Below, in pieces: positions 42,314-53,079 of a stretch of 64,000 nucleotides of DNA. Positions within the stretch are counted from its first letter, which is position 1, and each line of letters begins with the position of its first letter. The notes below the pieces were generated by a model that saw nothing but the letters and a program-made list of their open reading frames with translations, was not told the origin of the DNA and did not search any database. A program made the translations under genes and the position numbers. Source of the DNA: Alloascoidea africana (Eukaryota; Ascomycota; Alloascoideomycetes; Alloascoideales; Alloascoideaceae); assembly GCA_030581615.1 (NCBI GenBank), contig JAKTTT010000030.1:124001-188000 (forward strand), written 5' to 3'.

Positions 42314-45300
42314 CTAAACAGGTTTACCTCCAATCCACTCGCTCCACCGCTTGACCTCACCAGGAATAATCGTTTTCTTTTCAAGATCCTTGTTGTTGGC
42401 CTCTACCTCCAGCTTCTCGGGCAGCTTCTTGCTCAGTGCCTCGGCAAATAGTAAGCTAGTGTTTGGCTCGTTGAACAGGGGAATCGCAAAGTCAATTGCA
42501 TTCCGTCTCATGATATAGTCCTCATCAAGAAGTGATGCAGCCCGGTCTCTTGCCAGATTGAACACGCCCTTGATATCGTACTTTTGGAAGATTTCTCTCA
42601 ACTCGCGCTTGTCGGTCTTGGGGAATTCAATCACCGTCACCTCGGCGTCGGCGCCCAAGTACTCGCTCTGTTGAAGATACTCTTTAACTTCGTTCGAGGC
42701 AGTGTAGATTTTGAAACCCAAAGGTGCAAGCTTGGCTACAATCTGTCCTAGAAATGGCTTGCTAAGGTCTCCACCAAACAAGAGCCCAGACGGTGGTTTG
42801 GGCAAGTTAAAGTTCATGGTGGATTGCATTGAGGTCCAATACGCCTCAACCGTGTCCTTTCCAAAGCAAGCAATTTCTCCTGTAGATGCCATTTCAACAC
42901 CGAGGAATGGATCAGCTCCAGCAAGACGGGTAAAAGAAAACTGCGGGACCTTGGTAGCCACATAATCTCGTTTCACGGACATGAGATCAACAGGTTGAGG
43001 AACATCTTTGCCAATGAGAGCCTTGGCTGCAACATCGATAAAGTTGACACCAAGAACCTTGGACACAAATGGGAACGAGCGCGAGGCACGAATGTTGCAC
43101 TCAATAACCTTCAATTCAGGATAGTCTGGATTGCCCTCAATATCGTTCTTGATAATCTGCATGTTGAACGGTCCTGTAATTTTCCAGGCAGAAGCGACTT
43201 TATCTGCAATCTCCTTCAGCCTTGTCAAAACCACAGGGCTAAGGTTTGGAGGCGGGAGCACCAAAGTAGCGTCTCCAGAATGTACACCAGCGTTCTCAAC
43301 ATGTTCAGAAATCGCGTGCACAATGACTTTGCCCTTGTAGGCGACAGCATCAACATCGATTTCTTCAGCTCCTTCAATAAACTTGGAAATAACAACAGGG
43401 TGGTCAGCAGAAACCTTGGCGGCCAGACCTAGTTTGGCCTCCAGCTCGGTCTCATCACGAATAACAGACATTGCAGCTCCAGACAGAACGTACGATGGGC
43501 GCACCAAAACGGGGAATCCAACTTTTTCGGCGAACTCCTTTGCAGCAGCGACGGAGGAAAGTTCTTTCCAGCTTGGCTGGTCGACCTCAATCGAGTCCAA
43601 AATCGACGAGAACTTGTGTCTGTCTTCCGCCTTGTCAATGTCCCGAGGATCAGTGCCCAAAACCCTGGCGCCAGAATCCTGCAATTGCAATGCAATATTC
43701 TGAGGAAGCTGTCCTCCAACTGAAACAACAACTCCTTGCGCATTTTCCAACTCGTAAATGTCCAAAACACGTTCAAAGCTCAGCTCTTCAAAATAAAGTC
43801 GGTCAACTTCGTCAAAATCGGTTGAGACGGTTTCTGGGTTGTAGTTCACCATGATAGTCTTCTTTCCAACGTCTCGAAGGGCACGCGCAGTGGTAACTGC
43901 ACACCAGTCAAACTCGACTGATGATCCAATTCTGTAGACACCAGATCCCAAAACCATAGTTCCATGCTCGTCAAACTTGACATCATGCTCGGTTGCGTTG
44001 TAAGTCGTGTATAGGTAGTTGGTATCGGCTGGGAACTCAGCAGCCAAAGTATCGATCTTCTTCACAAAAGGTTTGATTCCAAATGATTGTCTTCTAGCCC
44101 TAACTTCAAGTTCGCTTGAGCCAACAGCAAGAGCTATCTGCTTATCAGAGAAACCCAATTTCTTTGCACGTCTAACAATCTCACGGTTAAGGCCAAACAA
44201 GGAGCCAATCTCGGTCAATTCACGTTGCATATCGACAATGTTTGATAACTTGTGTAAGAACCATTTGTCAATTTTGGTCAATTCATGAACTCTGTCAACA
44301 GTGTACTTTTCGTTCAAAAGAGCTTGCCCAACAGCTAACCATCTGCGATCTGTAGGATTAGACAATTCAAAGTCCAAGTCTTCAAACTCGGCACCTTGGA
44401 AACCAATAAACGATGGGTCAACCTGTCTGATAGCTTTCTGAAAGGATTCTTCAAAAGTACGGCCAATAGCCATAACTTCTCCAACGGATTTCATAGACGA
44501 TCCGATGTCACGCTTGACATGCTGGAATTTAGACAAATCCCATCGAGGAATCTTGGTGACAATGTAATCCAGAGACGGTTCAAAGTTTGCAGAGGTAGTC
44601 TTGGTAACGGGATTTGGGAGCTCAGGCAATGTGTGTCCAAGGGCAATCTTCGCAGCAGTATACGCCAATGGATAGCCGGTGGCCTTTGAAGCTAAAGCAG
44701 AAGAACGGGACAAACGGGCATTGACTTCAATCACTCTATAATCCAAACCATCGGGTTGAAGAGCATACTGAACATTACATTCTCCAACAACACCCAGGTG
44801 ACGGATAATCTTGATAGCAGCAGATCTCAACATGTGATATTCTTCATCAGACAGAGTTTGGGAAGGTGCAACGACAATTGAATCGCCTGTGTGGATACCC
44901 AGGGGATCGAAATTTTCCATATTGCAAACAGTGATACAGTTACCAACTCGGTCACGAACAACTTCATATTCGACTTCTTTCCAGCCCTTCAAAGACTTTT
45001 CGACAAGGATCTGAGGGGCAAGAGACAGAGACTGCGAGGCCAGATTCCTGAGTTCGTCAGCGTTGTTCGCAAAACCAGAACCAAGACCACCAAGAGCGTA
45101 GGCAGATCGGACAATAATAGGATATCCAACCTCCTCTGCAGCGGCTAGAGCATCATCAACAGTTTCAACAGCAATGGATTCAGCAATGGGTATATTTATT
45201 TCTTTCAGGGCGTTTGCAAACAATTCTCGGTCCTCAGAAGTCTCCAAAGTTTTGATTGGAGTACCAAGCACTTTGATGTTGTATCGATCAAAAACACCCA

Positions 45301-45829
45301 TCTTGTCTAGTTGGACACCAACGTTCAAACCAGTTTGACCACCAAAGGTCAACAAAATTCCATCGGGACTTTCACGTTCAATAATATATGTCAGATATTC
45401 GGGAGTAACAGGGAGATAGTACACTTCATCGGCCAGAGAATGCGAAGTTTGATTCGTTGCGATGTTGGGATTCACGAGAATAGCCTGCTTGTTTGCTTCC
45501 TTCAAAGCCTTGATAGCTTGAGAACCGGAATAGTCAAACTCGCCGGCCTGTCCAATTGAAAGACCCCCAGAACCAATAACCAAGACTTTTGAAACATCAA
45601 CGAGCTGATGACCATTTTCATCATTAAAACCAGAAAGAATTCCGGCGCCAGCATAAGAAGCTGCTTTGTCCGTTTTCGTGTCGGCAGAATAACATCTTTT
45701 CCCAACTCCGAACTGAACAGATCTAGACAGATGGTGTAAAGATAGAATTGGTGTCTTCCACAACGTGGAAGCAGCCGACCTCGATAGGGCCTGATGCAGG
45801 CCCTGAAAAAGGGAAGGTCGCACGATCAT
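42314..45829 (-). CDS. CPA2: Arginine-specific carbamoyl-phosphate synthase, large subunit
   Basis: Protein of 1171 residues from the ATG at 45829. It makes carbamoyl phosphate from the ammonia supplied by the small subunit (Cpa1, not in this window), bicarbonate and two ATP, for arginine synthesis. Two homologous synthetase halves are visible: the first begins KVLVIGSGGLSIGQAGEFDYSG, the second near residue 630 with MVLGSGVYRIGSSVEFDWC. A shorter MGS-like domain (LSKPFLGQIVAKLAPLGFKIY) lies at the C-terminus. The first ~47 residues (MIVRPSLFQGLHQALSRSAAS... R-S-V-Q-F-G-V-G-K-R-C-Y-S) lack acidic residues and are rich in R, S and L, a typical mitochondrial presequence ending in R-C-Y-S. S. 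cerevisiae Cpa2 is cytosolic and about 1118 residues; several other fungi import theirs. Two Gcn4-type sites lie upstream. Confidence 0.95.
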   Translation of the reverse strand: MIVRPSLFQGLHQALSRSAASTLWKTPILSLHHLSRSVQFGVGKRCYSADTKTDKAASYAGAGILSGFNDENGHQLVDVSKVLVIGSGGLSIGQAGEFDYSGSQAIKALKEANKQAILVNPNIATNQTSHSLADEVYYLPVTPEYLTYIIERESPDGILLTFGGQTGLNVGVQLDKMGVFDRYNIKVLGTPIKTLETSEDRELFANALKEINIPIAESIAVETVDDALAAAEEVGYPIIVRSAYALGGLGSGFANNADELRNLASQSLSLAPQILVEKSLKGWKEVEYEVVRDRVGNCITVCNMENFDPLGIHTGDSIVVAPSQTLSDEEYHMLRSAAIKIIRHLGVVGECNVQYALQPDGLDYRVIEVNARLSRSSALASKATGYPLAYTAAKIALGHTLPELPNPVTKTTSANFEPSLDYIVTKIPRWDLSKFQHVKRDIGSSMKSVGEVMAIGRTFEESFQKAIRQVDPSFIGFQGAEFEDLDFELSNPTDRRWLAVGQALLNEKYTVDRVHELTKIDKWFLHKLSNIVDMQRELTEIGSLFGLNREIVRRAKKLGFSDKQIALAVGSSELEVRARRQSFGIKPFVKKIDTLAAEFPADTNYLYTTYNATEHDVKFDEHGTMVLGSGVYRIGSSVEFDWCAVTTARALRDVGKKTIMVNYNPETVSTDFDEVDRLYFEELSFERVLDIYELENAQGVVVSVGGQLPQNIALQLQDSGARVLGTDPRDIDKAEDRHKFSSILDSIEVDQPSWKELSSVAAAKEFAEKVGFPVLVRPSYVLSGAAMSVIRDETELEAKLGLAAKVSADHPVVISKFIEGAEEIDVDAVAYKGKVIVHAISEHVENAGVHSGDATLVLPPPNLSPVVLTRLKEIADKVASAWKITGPFNMQIIKNDIEGNPDYPELKVIECNIRASRSFPFVSKVLGVNFIDVAAKALIGKDVPQPVDLMSVKRDYVATKVPQFSFTRLAGADPFLGVEMASTGEIACFGKDTVEAYWTSMQSTMNFNLPKPPSGLLFGGDLSKPFLGQIVAKLAPLGFKIYTASNEVKEYLQQSEYLGADAEVTVIEFPKTDKRELREIFQKYDIKGVFNLARDRAASLLDEDYIMRRNAIDFAIPLFNEPNTSLLFAEALSKKLPEKLEVEANNKDLEKKTIIPGEVKRWSEWIGGKPV

Positions 45830-46527
45830 CGTCCAGCTCGTTGAGATGAGGTGAAAAATTGGAAAAACTGGAGAAAATCGGTCTTAATAAAGCCTTGAGT
45901 CACCGAGGTCACGTGTGCACAGATTTGTCGATCTTGGGAGGACGACTAGGCGAATGACTCACGCCCATCGGTAAGGTTGGCGAGACGAAATGCCGACCGA
46001 GGTTTCTCGCTAGAATGCTGGTGCACTGTGCCGACAGGCGCGGGAAAGAAAGCACTGCGATGAATAGCACGTCGTGGTCATACCCCAGCAGTGCCAGAGC
46101 GAGGCCATCAGGCCCCTTTTCTTCGTGTTCAGGCTCATAAGTCGCTTGTATGATTGGTGGAGCCTCAGCATTGGAGGGGATAGGAATAGCGTATTATCGT
46201 CAAATGGGAGATAACTCGGAGAAGAGAAAGGTAAAGAAACAATCATTAAATGTTGTAGAGATTCTTGTTCTAGAACACAGTGTTACATAATATAAGACGC
46301 TACATTTTGATTTCTTTCTAAAATTGTATTCTTTTTTATACGCTTATTTTGTACAAATCGTGGAGAAAAACCGCGACACCTAAAGTCATTAGGTTCTTTT
46401 TTCAACTTTTTGAGCGTCAAGTAGTTTACTATTTGCTGAATTAAAATCTTGGCGATTAGTTGGAATTGATTGAGAGAAAAAAAATGAGAATGATAATGCT
46501 ATCAATCTTCAAAAACACCCAAAATAA
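45830..46527. other. CPA2 promoter and AQR 3' flank
   Basis: This 698-bp gap holds the CPA2 promoter (elements listed separately) and the AT-rich 3' end of AQR. A short minus-strand frame at 46010-46246 has no support as a gene. Confidence 0.55.
45896..45961 (-). promoter_or_regulatory. Gcn4-type and CACGTG sites upstream of CPA2
   Basis: TGAGTCA at 45896-45902 and TGACTCA at 45955-45961 are both perfect TGASTCA sites, 67 and 126 bp from the ATG. TCACGTG at 45909-45915 is a Cbf1-type E-box. In S. cerevisiae CPA2 is under general amino-acid control by Gcn4, so this fits. Confidence 0.65.
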
Positions 46528-49500
46528 CTATTCTTCATGTTCACTGCTCAGAACAGCAGTATCATCATCGCCATCATCACCAGGCTTGACTTTTTGATGA
46601 CCACTGGTTTCTTTCGCCATGGCTTGATCTGCCTTAATTCTGGTCTCTGTCATGCTGAACACGTACTGACCCATGTGTTCAACACCTTCCATTTTGACTA
46701 GTTCACATTTATCACCAATTTTTCTAGTTCTCTGCCCGTACATTTCACCAACAACCAGCTCTAACTTTGAGTTCTCGTCTCCATCATCATCATCGTTATC
46801 GGCATCTGTATCAGGCTCCTTCCCAATCAATTTCAACACCATTCTGTGGAAATCTTTATCTGATGACTGAGAGTAAATATCTTGTCGTCCAAGTACATAG
46901 AGCCCAAGCCTTGCTCTAGACAAGGCAACTGTCATTCTTCTTATATCCCTGACATATCCAAGTCGCTTCGTCCTGACGAGAGATAGAATGACAAAATCAT
47001 TCTGACGCCCTTGGTAGTTATCCACTGTGCTAACAACAGAAGGCCATCCAAATCGGAACTTGGTTTTGGTGTCAGCATTTGAATTAACACCAGGTCTCCT
47101 TACTTTCCCACATCTCATTTTCAAAATCTCCTCTATTAACACTTTCTGGCCCTGATACATTGCTAGTATTGTGATCTTATCACTTGGGTACCCCAGCAAA
47201 CGCATGTACTGATACATCGCAACTGCATATTCAGCCTCGCCCAAGTTTTGGAGAAAATGTGGGGATGGCTCTGTCTCACCCTTTCCTTCATAGTCAGTCA
47301 CATTAATAAACTGAAAGTCTTTTGCAAAGCCTGCATTGGAATATTTGAACTCGTCCTGATCAGTAACGTGAGGTAAACTTGTGAAAGGTCCATCAGATTT
47401 ATAAATATGGCTGAAAATATTGTACATGTCTGGTTTGCTTCGTCCTTGGGCATCCAGTTGATAAACAGGAACACCAAGCCTCACAAAACGGGCGAAAAGA
47501 CTTTGATCTAAATGACTAAACACTCGAAGTCCAGCATTTTGAACAATTGGTGCATTTTGATGATGATCGCCAAGCATAACTATTCGCTTTAGCCGAGAGC
47601 TTTCCTTTTGTAACGTTAATGGCAAAACTGTCTCAAGTTCTGTCAATTGCGCTGCTTCTTCAATAATCACATTATCGTACGAAAATCCCAGTTTCAAAAT
47701 TTCATCACGACGAATAGCTGCATGAGTAGCTGTCATTGCGATGACCTTTGCATGTTTTATAAGCAGATATTCCGATCGTTTCTTATTGCTTTTCAATAAC
47801 TCGAATGGCCTGGTTGTCTCTAGATTTTCAAATATGTTCTTAATATGGGCAAAGCATCCGTGAGCAACTTCCACTGCTTCGTCTAGCGAACAGTTCTCTT
47901 CAAAAAGAGGGTCTGTACGATCATTAAAGAATTTTGAAAACGGAAAGTTTTCAATAACATCTTTAGGGGTTAGAAATTCTCCTTTTGCCAATGAGGTGGC
48001 AAATCTGCTCCAGCGAGGCAAGACGTGGACTTTGCAAAAATACAGTGCGGTTTCACACGAATCTCCATGGGCACCAATAGCATTCAGGCTTTTTGAAAGC
48101 TTTTCCACTTCCTGGAGGAAAAAAGACCTAAACTGCATGAACCTTTCTATACGGCCGTGATTTCCAAAGCTGGCACCGGATTCTTGGTCTGCGGCTAAAT
48201 CCTCTTCACCATGGCCAAGCCTTAGTAAAACTCTTTCGTCAATATCCAGTTGAACAATTTTTTCAAACAAATAGTTCAGTGCATGGTTGCTGTGCGTGAT
48301 TACCAAGGTTTTCTCATCTGGCGCATTGTGGAAGATGTTGCTTATGATCTGGGTAGCGACATCAGTTTTTCCGGTCCCTGGTGGACCAACGATAACAGTA
48401 AGTCCTGAGTTCATCCCCGAAAGAATAGCCTGAATTTGAGTTGGTGTGAACATGATTTTGTTCTCAAAGGCAGCTCTGCCTTTAAATGGCCCTTTATTTT
48501 GCTTCTTAAACGATGAGATTGTCAAAGATTCTTCCGACGCTTTGGAAAAGTCGACAATGTAATAAGGGTCAAGTTTAGTTGAAGGCTCTGATTCTACCTG
48601 CTTTGATTCTCGGTCTGATGTTTTTCTCCTTTTCTTTGCTTGAATCTCTGTCCCATTCTTCGCGTTTTCATCTGACACCACGAGATTGTAGCCTGGGAAA
48701 GAATCTTCAAGGTGCTTCCATGATAAAAATGTGTCGAAAAAGTTCAGTTTTGGTAATTCAGAGGTCAGTCTTTGGTAAGACGCGCCAGCAGGGTCCCCAA
48801 ATCCAAGGAAAATGTCGTTCAACCAATCTGGGAAAATAATATTCTCTTTGGTTAATCGTTTTACAGTATCCAAAACTGGTTTGAATATATTCTCTCGTTG
48901 TCTCCTTCTAACAACGACATTGAACAATTGGTACAAAGACGGTGGGTCTGCCTTGAACTGCTGAGCATCAAGCTTCACATGAATCCTGCGTATTCGGCCC
49001 CTGGTTCTCCTCTCGTCATGGGTCTGGCCAGTGGAGTTTTTGTCACCATTTAGGGGTGCAGAATCGTCCGAAGTCTGTGCTTTGTATATAGGTTGGCCAC
49101 GGCCATCTAGTACTTGGATTACTTCCGCTGCTCGAAGATGCTGCACACCAACAACCTGGTTTTTTGCATCGTCCGTATCCTGCGATGGTTCTGTTACTGC
49201 AAGCAGTAATAAAATTTCATCTGGTCGAACAGAATCCCATTCTTTTCGAAGCTCTTCCGAAAGCCTTCCAACATCCACTTGCAATTCACATCTTACATAT
49301 GAAGGAAACGTGCTGTTGATTTTAGGAGGTGCAATTTCCATAATCGCAACGGAGTCAACCTTCAGTGCCATTTTACTAAACCCAAAGAACTTTATGCCAC
49401 TTTGATTAACATCATCATAGTTATCCAAGCCGGCTTCCTCTTCTGAGGTGGGGGTCATTTTCTTTGGTTTTAATCTTCGAAGAACATTTTCAACATCTCC

Positions 49501-51088
49501 ACGAATTTGATAAAATACTTCAGACCGGTACAATTCAAAAGCTCGTGTGAAGAAATCGTTTGCAGTTAAATATTGTAAACCTAGCTTGGGCAATGGTGAA
49601 GGCCTTTTAATTATGTCAGTGTTGTAATCGGAAACTACTGTCAAACTGTCAGCGAAAACAGATTTCTCCGTTGGAAGTGTGTGAAGGTCATTAGTCAGTT
49701 CCGAAAGTCCTTTTCTTGAGACAAATTTTGCCGCTATGATTTCATGCAAAGCTTCTCTAAAGGCATCTGGGGATTTTGGAAGTATTGGAACGGGATAGCC
49801 ATGAACAATTGATAGATCTCCGCATAAATCTTCCAATTCATCATTGTTCAAGGGTTCCAACTGCTCAACCAATGATGATTTCTCCTCTAGCGCTCCAAAA
49901 TTAGACAATGCAAGAAGAGTCAGCTTGGATTTGAACTTTGTGAATGATAAGCGCTGGAGTCTTTTCAGCTCAATGCAATGTCTCTGTCTGATCTGGTCCT
50001 GTGAAAGAGGAAGACCAGTAAAATCATCTATTGGAAAATAAATGTGATCTTCTAGCATTAACACAAGAGCCTTGAAGTTGCTGTTTTTGTTTCCTGAAGG
50101 GTTGTAAAGTTGCGATAGTTTGACTATTGGAATAAAATTAATCTCCTTCAATAATGTATTGGTAAACCTTCGCGTCGGAAGCTGCGACACAATTTCAATC
50201 AAAAGCTCGATAAAAGTTTCTGAAAGTAAAATTGTCTCTTGCGATGGGTCGCTACTTTGTTCCTCATCTGAGGTTTGCTGCATAAAAGACAACAAAAGGC
50301 GATAAAACCATTCCCGCTTAAACAATAGTTGATTCTTTTGGATCTCGTCGGATCTTTCAAATTTCCTATTTGCAATACGCCACATCCGCCGTAAAAACTG
50401 ATTATGGGCCAAGATCAGGTCTCTTGTCTCGGGATAATGTAAACAATGCCAAATAGAAACGGAAACGAGAGTCGCACACTCGTGTCTCAATACCGGTACG
50501 TCAACATGTCGAAACACCAATGTGAAAAATGATAATAGAAATAGCCTGGTTTTTTGTGAAGATGTCGGTAAGGAGACTAAGCTGAGACATCTAGAAAAAA
50601 AGGAAGCGAATTTATCCGAGTCCCGTTCTAACCACTCCCATATCTGTAGTCCCTCTCTTGCTTTTGTGAGCAACACCAGAACGATGGAAAGTAGATGATT
50701 GTCAGAAACATCTTCATGGAAAAATGGCCATAAATATCTAAAAGCATCATTGTTAGTTTGGCGGGAAATACAGAAACAAAACAAAATGAGAAAATAAAAC
50801 ACACTTTTCAAGATATTCGAGTCTTTCAAGTTCAATCAACCCAAAATTGTTGACTAGTCCGCCTCCACTTCCATCTTTGTTGTTCCCTAACCTCTGAAAT
50901 ATATCGTCAACCAACTTTCTATCGTACTTTGGTTTTCTTCTGCTATTTCGTAACAGCCATTTTGAATTTGCAAGCTGCGCTAACTCGTCATTATTGAAAG
51001 GTTTTCCTGAATCATTTCTGGCCAAAGAAGCAGACGTTTTATCCTGCCCTTTTCTTGCTCTAGCAGATTTCGATTGCTTCGAAGGCAT
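46528..51088 (-). CDS. AQR: Aquarius/Cwf11-like intron-binding spliceosomal helicase, two exons
   Basis: Exon 1 is 50805-51088 and exon 2 is 46528-50737, joined across a 67-nt intron (GTGTGT donor, ACTAAC branch, TAG acceptor), giving 1497 residues. The join creates L-E-Y-L-E-K-Y-L-W-P-F-F, matching the Aquarius N-terminus. Residues ~95-830 form the helical repeat and beta-barrel parts, and the C-terminal superfamily-1 helicase has Walker A GPPGTGKT at 879-886, an E-E-A-A-Q Walker B near 1120, G-D-H-H-Q-N-A-P and Q-G-R-Q-N-D-F. In fission yeast and animals this protein joins the catalytic spliceosome with Syf1 and Isy1 and contacts the intron near the branch site. S. cerevisiae lacks it. A basic N-terminus and an acidic C-terminal region (D-N-D-D-D-D-G-D-E) flank the core. 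I see no inactivating change in the helicase motifs. Confidence 0.9.
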
Positions 51089-52317
51089 TTATATTAAGCA
51101 ATGGGCATCTGTGAAGTGAATAGTATGAAGAGAAACTTGACTTGCAGATGATGTTACCCGGATGCTACATGTTCATCCCACCATCCGCTGCTAGTTTGTT
51201 AATATCACAAAAGTGGCAGACTTCATAATTCTTTTTTATCCCTCAAATATGTATTGCTGTTCAAAATTGGTTAAGTAGAAAAAATACATGTATAAAAGTC
51301 ATGACACTTGTGCGGTGTAAACCAAGTGCCAAACGCTCGCCATTGAGCGCTGGATATGATGTAACTCTGCTAGACGAAGAGATTCGAATACGAATTATTG
51401 GTAGCAAAAGCCTCGGAGAAAACCTGGGGTACAATAGATATTGCTAATTCATATTTGAAGTTTTATGCCCTTTTTAGCTTCTAAAATGCCTTTTGAAGTA
51501 AAATCAACAGCCCTGTCAAGTAACAACAATGTTGAAGAGTATTGGTATTGCTCGACATTGTTCAATCAGTATCAAGTATCTGAATATTCTCTGGGATCCG
51601 AATAAACCGAGAAATTGAGAATTAATGTTCCAAGTTCAAGTTTTTCTTTTTAGATGGACGAGTTTATCTCGTCAGATTTCGGACTTTACGGACAAGACCC
51701 TGATTTTAACATGGATTAAAGTTCTCCCTAGGACTCGTCTCGACAAAAGACCCAACACTTAAATCATCTCGGCCAGTGATTAGAAATCTATTGAAATCAT
51801 TTACATCAAAAAGACATCTTCATATTATCTCAGATGTCGTCTTGTTTCTTGTGATGGTGGTTTATTGCTTCATACTCAATTTTGAGGATGTTTGATATAT
51901 GCATACAGTGCATGGGTAACAACCAAATTCTGCTTTCCAGGTACCGGACATCAACGATTGAAAGAGGTTATAGGTGATTTAGATTCGCTGTTGATATTTC
52001 TATAAGCCCATTGTTATAGTAGTTAAAGCCAGTAGAGGTTATAGAGAGTAATCCGGTTCGTAGTTGATAATTAAGGGTCCTTATTTAAGGTTCTCATCGC
52101 TTTGAAAGAGGGATCTGAACTCTGACAAATACACAACGAAAATGGAAAGCGATTACTAAGTTCAATAGTATCTTGTTGCAGTTCGCTTTGCTATCAGCCA
52201 CCCATATTAGAAATCACGTCAGAAGCTGACGCCTATTTAACTGGACAGAAGAACACAATCTCTGGTCATTTCTTCTTCTCCTGTTCAAGCCTTTAAAGTG
52301 AAGCACCCATATCTACC
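51089..52317. other. Divergent intergenic region, AQR / SDR
   Basis: This 1.2-kb region between divergent start codons contains both promoters. AT-rich; no gene or RNA recognised. A short A-G-C-T-G-A-C-G-C-type sequence at 52,223 also occurs near 10,549, but it is too short to call a repeat. Confidence 0.5.
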
Positions 52318-53079
52318 ATGTCAAAAGTTTACTTCATAAGTGGTGCAAACCGAGGAATTGGTCTTCAGTTGTTCAAATCTTTATCTTTGATTGAGGGTAA
52401 CTTGGTAATTGGAACAGCTAGAACTCCTGAAAAGGCAACAGAGTTGTCGGATTGGGTAAATCAGCACCCTGATAGTGCAAAAATCGTCAAGCTCGACATT
52501 ACTGATGAAAAAAGTGTAATCGCAGCAGCTGAAGAGACTGCCAAAATAACTAACGATACTGGAATTGACATTCTATTGGCAAACTCGGGCATTGGAAGAA
52601 GCTACACCCCAATCATCGAGGCACCTCCCCAAGAATTTGTGGATCATTTCACAGTAAACGTGGTAGGACCTGCTCTATTGTTCAGACATTTCAAACCATT
52701 GCTGCTAAAGCGAGATACTCGCAAAGTTGTATTCACTTCGAGTGTTGCGGGCTCTATTACCCGTACTCTACCAGTACCAATGGGAGCGTATGGAACCTCA
52801 AAGGCGGCTTTGAACTTTATTGTAAAGTATCTGGCTGCAGAGCATGAAGCTGAAGGATTCACAATTATCCCCTTGCACCCAGGTACTGTCTTAACAGACA
52901 TGTTCAAGGATGGATCGAAGGCTTTTGCGAGCTATGGTCCTGAGGTTGCAGCAGAAATTCAAAAGAATGCATTGACGGTGGAAAAGGCTGTGGAACTTCA
53001 ATTGAAAGTAATTGAAAAAATTGGAAAGGAGGACAACGGAAAGTTTTTCAACTATGATGGAACTATTTCAGCTTGGTAA
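52318..53079 (+). CDS. Short-chain dehydrogenase/reductase
   Basis: Protein of 253 residues, classical SDR length. It has the cofactor motif SGANRGIG at 8-15, D60 in L-D-I-T-D, N-S-G in place of the usual N-A-G at 89-91, the catalytic Ser in TSSVAG (141-142) and Y158-x3-K162 (YGTSK). R12 next to the glycine motif favours NADP(H). The general look is that of the fungal carbonyl reductases related to S. cerevisiae Ykl071w and norsolorinic-acid-reductase-like proteins. The substrate cannot be deduced. It stands alone, with 1.2 kb upstream and 2.6 kb downstream free of genes. Confidence 0.88.
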   Translation: MSKVYFISGANRGIGLQLFKSLSLIEGNLVIGTARTPEKATELSDWVNQHPDSAKIVKLDITDEKSVIAAAEETAKITNDTGIDILLANSGIGRSYTPIIEAPPQEFVDHFTVNVVGPALLFRHFKPLLLKRDTRKVVFTSSVAGSITRTLPVPMGAYGTSKAALNFIVKYLAAEHEAEGFTIIPLHPGTVLTDMFKDGSKAFASYGPEVAAEIQKNALTVEKAVELQLKVIEKIGKEDNGKFFNYDGTISAW

